A stretch of 46,437 nt of DNA from Prolixibacteraceae bacterium (GTDB taxonomy: Bacteria; Bacteroidota; Bacteroidia; Bacteroidales; Prolixibacteraceae), in the NCBI GenBank assembly GCA_016930365.1, contig JAFGGY010000032.1:1-46437 (forward strand), written 5' to 3'. Shown here in pieces: positions 38,922-46,437 of this stretch (position 1 is the stretch's first letter; every line of letters starts with the position of its first letter). Position numbers and translations under genes: made by a program. The notes beneath the pieces were generated by a model that did no database searches, was not told where the DNA came from, and saw nothing but the letters and a program-made list of their open reading frames with translations.

Positions 38922-38950
38922 CCGGGAAGTTTGTTTAAAAAACTCCCCGG
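38922..38950 (-). other. Stable hairpin in the RND-RND intergenic mRNA
   Basis: Minus-strand RNA CCGGGGAGUUU-UUUAAAC-AAACUUCCCGG: 11-bp stem including one G-U; no downstream U-run. Confidence 0.6.
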
Positions 38951-38995
38951 AACTAGTAATATTTATCCCCTGTAAAGTGGGAGAGAGGCTTTCAT

Positions 38996-41900
38996 TTAGT
39001 CTTCATCCTCAGTTCTCAGCATTTTACCCTTACCCGACAATACGTCGTACACACAAGGTATAACAACCAAACTGAGTAATGTTGAGGTTACCAATCCACC
39101 AACCACTGCCCAAGCCATAGGAGAGCGCAAATCGGCACTTTCGCCAAAGCCAAAAGTTAATGGTACCATAGCTAAAATAGTAGTTAAGCTGGTCATTACA
39201 ATTGGACGTATTCGCTGAAGCCCTCCTTCAATTATTGCATCGCGCTTGGCCATGCCACTTCGTCTCAGTTGATTTATTTTGTCAACCAGGATAATCGAGT
39301 TGTTTACAGCGATACCGGCCAGCATAATCATACCAATATATGCCATAACGTTTAATGGGCGTCCAAGTATGTAAAAAGTTACCAGTGCTCCAACCATAGC
39401 AAGTGGTATTGTAAGCAGAATGGTGAATGGGTGTACCAGCGATTCGAACTGTGAGGCCATAACCATGTAAACCAGTATCACCGACAGAATCAGGGCAAAT
39501 GTAAGCCCCTTCATCGACTCTTTACGTTGTAGTTCCTGCCCGGCCATTTCAATACGATAGCCTACTGGCAACGGCACTATATCTAGTTTTTCGCCCAGCG
39601 CTTTCACTACGTGGTCGAATGTAACATTATCGTCAACATAAGCACTTACCTTACCTACACGATTTTGATTGCTACGGTGTATTTCGCGTGGCAGTTGTTC
39701 TTCGGTAATAATTGCTACGTCCGACAAACGATAGCTAACGTCGCCGCTGGTAATCTCAAAGTTTTCGAGATCGTTAATGTTTACTTTTGGCTGCCTGATG
39801 GTGATGTCGCGCATTTCGCCCTCGGTTTCGTATTGTCCGGCTTCAACGCCTTCGAGCCGGCTTTGCAACTGGCTAACCACGGTTTCAATTGTTAAACCAA
39901 AATATCCGGCCTGTACCCGATCGATGATGATATCAATTTCGGGTGCCCCGTTTTCAACCGAGCTTTCGACATTGTAAAGCCCGGCTTGCTGCATGGTTAT
40001 TTCTTTTATTTTTTCGGTTAAATCGTTTATTTCTTCGAGCTCGTCTCCAATAATTTCAATAACCAATGGAGGTTCATCGTTACCCATCGACGATTGCAGA
40101 CTTCCTTCTTCCTGAACAAAACTAAATTGAATGTCAGGATTATTATCCATTATATCGCTAAAGTTTTGTTCAATCTGGCTGAAGCGTTCTGCCCCCTGGC
40201 TCGTTAGCGCAAGGTACATAAGTGCCATGTTTTCGCTTTTAAGGGCCGAACCACTGGCGCTTGAACTTACTTCACCAACCTGGGTGTAAATCGATTCAAT
40301 ATCGTCGGGCATGGTGTTTAGTACCATGTTGCGTACGTTTTCCAAAGCCTTGTTGGTACGTTGCAATAAAGTACCTTCGGGCATTTTTAATTCGATGGTG
40401 ATATTGTTCGACGACGATTGAGGCATGAATTCACTTCCGATAATCGGTACAAGCATCACTGTTCCTCCAATCATTAACGCCGAGATGAATATAACCAACC
40501 ATTTGTAGTTTAATGCTTTTGCCAAAAATCCTGAATACCAATTCATTTTTATGGTTTTCACTGGTTTCGAGATTTTCTTACCCATAATAGAGGTTATCAG
40601 CACAGGTATTACCAGCATGGCTACTACCAACGACGATAACAGCGAGAAAGCAACTGTCCACGACATGTCTTTAAACAGTTCGCCTGATGCACCTTGCATG
40701 TAAACAATGGGCAAGAATACCACAATGGTTGTGAGGGTTGATGCTGTAATTGCACCACCTACCTCGGCTGCACCATCAATGGCAGCTTTAAAAACATTCT
40801 TACCCCGTTCGAGATGTCTTGAAATGTTTTCCATTACGATAATGGCATTGTCAACCAACATACCGGCTCCAAGTGCTAAACCACCAAGGGTCATAACGTT
40901 GAGTGTTAGTCCTTTGAAGTACATTAACACAAAAGTGGCAATAATCGAAATGGGAATGGCAATACTAATAACCAGAGTAGTATTTAGTTTGCGAAGGAAT
41001 AAAAACAATACAGCAACGGCCAGTAAAATACCAAAAAGTGCCGATTGTTTTACTTCGTTGATGGCATCGTTGATAAAGGTTCCCTGGTTTTTCACTACGG
41101 TAAAATTGTACCCGGGTAATGCCTTCGATATGGTTATAAGAGCTTCATTCAGGTTTTCAACCACTTTTACGGTATTGTAGCGTGGTTCTTTATAAATTGA
41201 AAGGCCTATGCATTGTTTATTGTTTAAATAAACCATGGTTTCGGGCGTTTTATTCTGAACCTTAATTTCGGCTACGTCCGATAAATAAACAGGTACAGTT
41301 GAACTGCCTGAAGATGTGCTGGTTGATTGAGAACTGGTTTCAGAAGCGGTGGCTTCGCGTGTGCCGATAATAATACGTGCAAGATCGGCAGGGGTGCTAA
41401 TCATACTAACCCCTTTCACACTGTAGTTTAACCCATTTTCTTCGATGCTACCACCCGATACGTTGGTGTTGTAGCTTTCAATTTTCTGGCTTAAATCAGA
41501 GGCTGTAATACCATATGCTTCGAGTAGATAAGGATTGGTTTCGATAAGTACTTCGGCTACTTCTTCACCGGCAAGTTGTACATCGGCCACACCTTCGAGC
41601 CTGATAAGTTCATTACGGATGTAGTTTTCAGCTACTTTCCGAACTTCGTCGAGATTCAGCAGATTTTCATTTTCAAGAGCTACCACCATCACAGGCGAAG
41701 AATTAGGGTCGTATTGGCTTATGTCGATGGCATCGATATCGCTGCCTTGCGAGTAACTCGACATGGCTTTTTGCAGTTCGAGAAATGCCTCGTCCATATC
41801 TTTTCCCCATGCGTATTCAACCGTTATGGTAGCTTTGCCTACACTGGTAACCGATGTTACGTTTACAACATCACTTTGGCGAATGGCCTGCGATTCGATG

Positions 41901-42100
41901 TTGCGTACGTACATATTCTCGATTTCGTCAGGAGGGCGATTGCCGGCTTCCATTTCGATATACAGACGTGGGTTATTTAATTCCGGAAACAGGTCAACTC
42001 CCAGTTTTGTGAGCGATATGTAGCCCGTTAAAAGAATGGCCAGTACCATCATTAGTACTGTAACCGGGTAGTTAACCGAAAATTGTGTTATTTTCCTCAT
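38996..42100 (-). CDS. RND-family efflux permease (AcrB/MdtB-like)
   Basis: MRKITQFSVNYPVTVLMMVLAILLTGYISLTKLGVDLFPELNNP; LALGAGMLVDNAIIVMENISRHLERG; AGIAVNNSIILVDKINQLR. Confidence 0.96.
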   Translation of the reverse strand: MRKITQFSVNYPVTVLMMVLAILLTGYISLTKLGVDLFPELNNPRLYIEMEAGNRPPDEIENMYVRNIESQAIRQSDVVNVTSVTSVGKATITVEYAWGKDMDEAFLELQKAMSSYSQGSDIDAIDISQYDPNSSPVMVVALENENLLNLDEVRKVAENYIRNELIRLEGVADVQLAGEEVAEVLIETNPYLLEAYGITASDLSQKIESYNTNVSGGSIEENGLNYSVKGVSMISTPADLARIIIGTREATASETSSQSTSTSSGSSTVPVYLSDVAEIKVQNKTPETMVYLNNKQCIGLSIYKEPRYNTVKVVENLNEALITISKALPGYNFTVVKNQGTFINDAINEVKQSALFGILLAVAVLFLFLRKLNTTLVISIAIPISIIATFVLMYFKGLTLNVMTLGGLALGAGMLVDNAIIVMENISRHLERGKNVFKAAIDGAAEVGGAITASTLTTIVVFLPIVYMQGASGELFKDMSWTVAFSLLSSLVVAMLVIPVLITSIMGKKISKPVKTIKMNWYSGFLAKALNYKWLVIFISALMIGGTVMLVPIIGSEFMPQSSSNNITIELKMPEGTLLQRTNKALENVRNMVLNTMPDDIESIYTQVGEVSSSASGSALKSENMALMYLALTSQGAERFSQIEQNFSDIMDNNPDIQFSFVQEEGSLQSSMGNDEPPLVIEIIGDELEEINDLTEKIKEITMQQAGLYNVESSVENGAPEIDIIIDRVQAGYFGLTIETVVSQLQSRLEGVEAGQYETEGEMRDITIRQPKVNINDLENFEITSGDVSYRLSDVAIITEEQLPREIHRSNQNRVGKVSAYVDDNVTFDHVVKALGEKLDIVPLPVGYRIEMAGQELQRKESMKGLTFALILSVILVYMVMASQFESLVHPFTILLTIPLAMVGALVTFYILGRPLNVMAYIGMIMLAGIAVNNSIILVDKINQLRRSGMAKRDAIIEGGLQRIRPIVMTSLTTILAMVPLTFGFGESADLRSPMAWAVVGGLVTSTLLSLVVIPCVYDVLSGKGKMLRTEDED

Positions 42101-42105
42101 AACAA

Positions 42106-43158
42106 TTATCGTTGAACTTTAACTTTTGTGCGATTCGAAAGCATCTCATAACCTTCGATAACTAATTTTTCTCCTACTTCTAAGCCGCTTACTATTTCCA
42201 CTTCGTTGTCGGTTTCGATACCTGTGCTTATTGGTTTTTCAACAGCTGTGTTGCGATCAATTACATACACTACCTGTCCGCGGCGTTTACGTTGAATCAG
42301 TTCGCGATCGATAACAATAACACTATCGCGACGTTCAACAATAATATCGGCTTTTACAAACATACCGGGGCGCATCTTTAACTCGGGGTTATCGATTTCT
42401 AAAACGCCTTTAAAAGTACGGGTAGCTTCGTCGATAGCCGGCGAAAGCTCGGTAATTGTGGCAAGTAGTGTGTCGTTTTTCAGGTTGTAGTTTGTTACAA
42501 AAGCATCCTGTCCGGCTTCAATGGTTGAAATAAATTTTTCGGGAAAGCTGGCTTCCATAATCAACGAACTGTAGTCCATAATTTTTGCAACAACAGTACC
42601 CGATGAAACTTTTACGCCCGGAGTAAAATAAGGAAGGTCAACAATTACGCCGTTAAATGGAGCTTTTACTTCTAATTTTCCGATTTGAATCTGAGAATTC
42701 TCAAAGTCGAGTTTAGCGTTTATGTAGCTGAGTTCCGATGTTTGCAAATCGCGTTGAGTAACGCCGCCTTTATCGTAAAGCGATTGTTGTTTTTCGTATT
42801 CCTGGCGAGCATTTTCAAGATCAAGTTTCGATGATTCTATGCGTACACTCAATTCGTATTCTTTATTTTCGAGTTTTACAATTGTTTCGCCTTTTTGAAT
42901 TTGGTCGCCCATTTTATAGGGTTTTCCTGTTCTCGGATTTATTGAAAGCTTGTATTTCCCTTCTGATTCGGTTGATAGTTCAATACTTCCTTCGGGAATA
43001 ACGGTTCCATTTACGGTTAGTGTGTTGTAAATTGACTTTTTCGCTACGTCGATAACACGAACCGGAACACTAACATCGGCACTTTGTGTGCCTTGTTGGT
43101 TTTGGCAACTGCTTAGAATTGCCAGTGATACAATTAATATAACGGTGAGCTTTTTCAT
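42106..43158 (-). CDS. RND periplasmic adaptor (membrane fusion protein)
   Basis: Start MKKLTVILIVSLAILSSC; EYEKQQSLYDKGGVTQRDLQTSE; VKAPFNGVIVDLPYFTPGVKVSSGT; RPGMFVKADI. Confidence 0.93.
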   Translation of the reverse strand: MKKLTVILIVSLAILSSCQNQQGTQSADVSVPVRVIDVAKKSIYNTLTVNGTVIPEGSIELSTESEGKYKLSINPRTGKPYKMGDQIQKGETIVKLENKEYELSVRIESSKLDLENARQEYEKQQSLYDKGGVTQRDLQTSELSYINAKLDFENSQIQIGKLEVKAPFNGVIVDLPYFTPGVKVSSGTVVAKIMDYSSLIMEASFPEKFISTIEAGQDAFVTNYNLKNDTLLATITELSPAIDEATRTFKGVLEIDNPELKMRPGMFVKADIIVERRDSVIVIDRELIQRKRRGQVVYVIDRNTAVEKPISTGIETDNEVEIVSGLEVGEKLVIEGYEMLSNRTKVKVQR

Positions 43159-43203
43159 ATTGTTAAAATTATTTATTTTCATATTATTAAAGTTATTTAT
43201 TTC
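43156..43203 (-). repeat. Imperfect 24-bp tandem duplication spanning the adaptor start region
   Basis: CATATTGTTAAAATTATTTATTTT / CATATTATTAAAGTTATTTATTTC; reads MKINNFNN-MKK. Confidence 0.85.
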
Positions 43204-43295
43204 CAAAGGTATTGATTTGAACCTGTATGTATCTTAACATTTTATGGTTATAATAAATTCTTATATCGGATTTTTTCAAACTGAATATGATTCTC

Positions 43296-44750
43296 TTAAT
43301 CAAGAACCGGCTTATTATTTTCAAAATCCCATAAGGTTTGATTCTTTAATTGTAACAGCCCTAATTTATAATTTATACGTGCTGTTGTTAATGAATGCTT
43401 CTGTTGCGTTAGCTGATCAGAATATTGTTTCAAGTCCATACTTGTTAGGTCACCGTTTTCGTATTTTAATAGGTTCAAGTCATAGGTTTTTTGGGCATTT
43501 TCAAGGCTTTTCTCTGCAATTTCAATTTGAAAAACTAAGTTTTTCAGGCTTCGAAAGGATTGACGAATTTCAATTTCAATTGATTTTTTTTCTTCTTCAT
43601 AATTTATTTCGGAAGATTTAAGGTTGTTTTCTGCAATTTTAATTCTGGATTTTCTCGCGCCCCAATCCCAAATTGGAAGATTTAAACTAAGCCCAACGGT
43701 TTCATTATCCGTGGGGGTATCGTATAAAAGATTTATTTCTTCGTTTATCCCTTGAAGTCCAACAGAAAATTCAAGAGAACCACTAATTTTATCATTATCT
43801 TTAACTGACAATAAGTTCATTCTTGATTCTTCGAGGGTTATTTCATTTTGGCGAAGCTCCATTCGTTTTTGAAGTCCATATTCAATCGCATCTTCTAGTT
43901 CTATATCAATAGTCTTAACATCGATATTTGTAACAATTGCAATGTCTTCGTCTAAATCTAAACCAATGGTTTGCTTTAGTTGGTCTTTCGAATTCTCAAG
44001 CGATACCTCACTGTCGTTAACCGAAGATCTGGCATTTTGAAGGTTTAGTTCGGCTTGCCATAATTCTTCTTCAGCCGAAAGTCCTGCTTCTACTTTGTTT
44101 TTTATAATCTCATACGATTTTTGTTGGTTTTCAAGCTCTTCTTTTGCCGTTATTAAGCTTTGTTCGGCAGAATAAAGACTATAAAAGGACTGACTTACAT
44201 TATATTCAAGCGACAACTTGGTTATCGAATATTGAAGTTGGGTATTTTCAAGATCTAACTCAGCTTGTTTCAGCCCCATTTTATTGGCATTGTATTTTTT
44301 TAAAAGAGGTTGGCTTATACTAAGTTGTAAGTTATTACTAAAACTATTTACAAAGTTATTTTCTCTTGTCAAATTTCGCTCAAATCCAAAACGGTTGCTT
44401 AAGGTTACTGTACCATCGGTTGCCGTAATTGGCTGGCTCACATTAAAAGAACCAAATGATGATAAGCTCTCACTATCAATATACCCTCCTGCCAATTGCT
44501 GAAAACCACGACCTTTGTTATATGTTAAGGGTTCAATAGATAGGCTAAAGCGAGACTTAAGTTGTGCCTTAGTCAAGTTGACATTTTCAAGTTGATTTTC
44601 CAACGAAATTTTCTGACTTATCATATTTGGGCTACTCTCGTAAGCGATTTCAAGTGTTCGCTCGAGTGTAAGCATTAATTGAGCATTAGCTGGTTTAGCC
44701 CACACAATTGGCATTAATGCCAGTAATAATAGTAAATTTTTAGTTTTCAT
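43296..44750 (-). CDS. TolC family outer membrane efflux protein
   Basis: Signal peptide; LTLERTLEIAYESSPNMISQ; coiled-coil repeats; NLPIWDWGARKSRIKIAENNLKSSE. Confidence 0.93.
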   Translation of the reverse strand: MKTKNLLLLLALMPIVWAKPANAQLMLTLERTLEIAYESSPNMISQKISLENQLENVNLTKAQLKSRFSLSIEPLTYNKGRGFQQLAGGYIDSESLSSFGSFNVSQPITATDGTVTLSNRFGFERNLTRENNFVNSFSNNLQLSISQPLLKKYNANKMGLKQAELDLENTQLQYSITKLSLEYNVSQSFYSLYSAEQSLITAKEELENQQKSYEIIKNKVEAGLSAEEELWQAELNLQNARSSVNDSEVSLENSKDQLKQTIGLDLDEDIAIVTNIDVKTIDIELEDAIEYGLQKRMELRQNEITLEESRMNLLSVKDNDKISGSLEFSVGLQGINEEINLLYDTPTDNETVGLSLNLPIWDWGARKSRIKIAENNLKSSEINYEEEKKSIEIEIRQSFRSLKNLVFQIEIAEKSLENAQKTYDLNLLKYENGDLTSMDLKQYSDQLTQQKHSLTTARINYKLGLLQLKNQTLWDFENNKPVLD

Positions 44751-44771
44751 GGTATTCTACTTTTTATAGAT

Positions 44772-44810
44772 GAGACAAGGAGCTTGCTCGTTGTTATACG
44801 TTCTTGTCTC
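44772..44810. other. Inverted repeat between tolC and the upstream gene
   Basis: GAGACAAG (44772-44779) / CTTGTCTC (44803-44810), enclosing GAGCTTGCTC. Confidence 0.6.
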
Positions 44811-44861
44811 TTTCGGTATTTGTTTATTTTTATTTTTCGTTAATTTAAATTTATAGGCTTT

Positions 44862-46433
44862 TTAAGGTTTATTGGCCACCCATTTTACAGCATCGGCTAC
44901 AACCCTGTCGGTACCACCGCCATTGCTAAGTACCACCTTTGCTGTATCCGACGAAGATATATAGAATGAACCCAGAGAGTTCCAACCATCTACAAAATCT
45001 TCAACCAGAATATTCACTTCATCCACTCCGTCGCTGTGGTGAACCTTGTAGTTGTATTGTCCGGTTGGCCCAGCTTGCATATTTCGTGGACCGCCACCGC
45101 CACCGCCACGTGGGCCGCCGCCGCCAAAACCACCTCCGCCAAAACGGCGTTCTTCGTTCAGGTAAACAAATAACTCATAATATGAATCGTTCGGTAGTAT
45201 TGTTTGCCAGGTGGCTGTTTTTTTGCCATCGCCACCACGAATTATCATGGCCGAATGCTCGATTACTCCATAATGGTCGGCATTGGCTACCAAACTCCAG
45301 GTTGTGGGTGGCAGTCCATAACTTTCGGCAGCGAAACGGCTGTTGCTATCGTCGGTTTTACGGCTTTCAACAAATTTGCGTAAAGGATTATTGAGTGAAG
45401 GATCTTGTGTTATGAAGCCATTGTCAATATTGTCAATTACAATTCCATCTTCACCCGATGGGTCAACCGGTGTATCAACAATTTTTACATATTCTACTGC
45501 ATCAATGTTGCTATTTTCTTCTACCCTTAGGCCAAATTCCATGTAGCTTGCCGGTATGTTTTCCGATAGCATGGTGTTGAAAATAATTGACCGGGGTGAT
45601 TCGGTTAAAACCATTTGGATTTCTTGAGTTTGATTGCCTTCTATGAGGTAAATTTTTTCGATAGGTTCATCTGCCTGACCCCCTCCCATGAAACCTCCAC
45701 GACCACCAAAACCACCTCCACCACCGGTTTGGAAGGTGAATTTAACCAAGCCAGCCGCTTCGTTGTAATTCGAAACTTTGGTACGTAAAACATACACGGC
45801 CTGTGCATCATCTACAGTTTCATAAGCTTCGAAATTTCCGAGCCCAAAAGCCGGTAAACTGGTTGTATTATACCAATCAGTAATAAAGTTGCCCGGATCG
45901 ATATCAAATTCATCGGAAAGAGTCTGGCTAAGCTCTTTAAATTTAATCTCACGATAACTATTGTCGTACAAATAATCGAGCATAAACTGGTCGAAATTTG
46001 TGTTGTTAATTTGTTTCTCCATCCAGGTTAATAAGTATGAACCTTTGGCTTTTAGAACCCTGTTGATTTCTTGTTGATCGTCTTCTTCGGCAATGATTTG
46101 CTTCAAGCTTTTCTCTTTCAACATCATGCTGGCCAATTCGTTGTCGCCAAGTCCGTTCATTTGAGACATAAACATTGTACGCATGTCATCTGAGCCTTGC
46201 ATCAGGTAGCTTTCGAAAGCATAATTTAATACCGGGCATTCTTCGGAAGTTATGTAATTAACAAAATAATAGTAGTTGGCAAATATGTTGTAGGGATTCG
46301 ACTGGTTTTGTGCTTGTCCTCTGCCAAAGCTAAATCCTCCACTTTCATCAGAAAATATTCCACGTATGAAGGTTGAAAAAATCTGTACTTGTATATCTTT
46401 TTTTGTTAGTCCTTGATTGCTACGCTGGTTCAT
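44862..46433 (-). CDS. C-terminal part of an M1-like (gluzincin) protein ending in a golvesin/Xly-like domain; truncated by window edge
   Basis: KGSYLLTWMEKQINNTNFDQFMLDYLYDNSYREIKFKELSQTLSDEFDIDPGNFITDWYNTTSLPAF resembles the end of M1 peptidases; Gly-rich linkers; C-terminal YNYKVHHSDGVDEVNILVEDFVDGWNSLGSFYISSSDTAKVVLSNGGGTDRVVADAVKWV. The frame is open to the window end. Confidence 0.55.
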   Translation of the reverse strand: MNQRSNQGLTKKDIQVQIFSTFIRGIFSDESGGFSFGRGQAQNQSNPYNIFANYYYFVNYITSEECPVLNYAFESYLMQGSDDMRTMFMSQMNGLGDNELASMMLKEKSLKQIIAEEDDQQEINRVLKAKGSYLLTWMEKQINNTNFDQFMLDYLYDNSYREIKFKELSQTLSDEFDIDPGNFITDWYNTTSLPAFGLGNFEAYETVDDAQAVYVLRTKVSNYNEAAGLVKFTFQTGGGGGFGGRGGFMGGGQADEPIEKIYLIEGNQTQEIQMVLTESPRSIIFNTMLSENIPASYMEFGLRVEENSNIDAVEYVKIVDTPVDPSGEDGIVIDNIDNGFITQDPSLNNPLRKFVESRKTDDSNSRFAAESYGLPPTTWSLVANADHYGVIEHSAMIIRGGDGKKTATWQTILPNDSYYELFVYLNEERRFGGGGFGGGGPRGGGGGGPRNMQAGPTGQYNYKVHHSDGVDEVNILVEDFVDGWNSLGSFYISSSDTAKVVLSNGGGTDRVVADAVKWVANKP

Positions 46434-46437
46434 ACGT

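Noticed and set aside
1-46437. CRISPR array, prophage, transposase or integrase genes
   Set aside because: No regularly spaced direct repeats and no recognisable mobile-element protein in any frame of the supplied track.

Overview
The window is a Bacteroidetes-type (Bacteroidales/Marinilabiliales-like) chromosomal segment: AT-rich, with SusC/SusD genes, a T9SS-sorted peptidase and TAnnTTTG-type promoters. It starts with a tRNA-Asp. It then carries housekeeping genes: S37-like peptidase, tyrA plus DAHP synthase/chorismate mutase, sHSP, rpsP, TrmH-like methyltransferase, arginine deiminase, sugar transferase, pcm, MBL hydrolase, TGS/uridine-kinase fusion and M16 peptidase. Next come a C10 peptidase with a T9SS tail, a SusC/SusD locus with two extra lipoproteins, and an mltD-DUF5683-parB-parA-priA block. 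The window ends with a minus-strand export operon: M1-like/golvesin protein (truncated), TolC, MFP, RND, RND-ABC fusion, ABC-2 permease. Two observations stand out. (1) A 1566-aa uninterrupted ORF fuses a complete RND permease to an ABC ATPase. The ABC domain itself appears split by a roughly 175-aa insertion with several hydrophobic helices, and the gene sits between a second RND pump and an ABC-2 permease. (2) An ORF missing from the supplied track, upstream of tyrA, encodes the leader peptide MKLAFSTYFYFYFYFGTNYGIV. It has a Bacteroidetes-type promoter before it, and an antiterminator/terminator pair after it, as expected for a ribosome-mediated Phe/Tyr attenuator. All product names come from reading the protein sequences; no searches were run.
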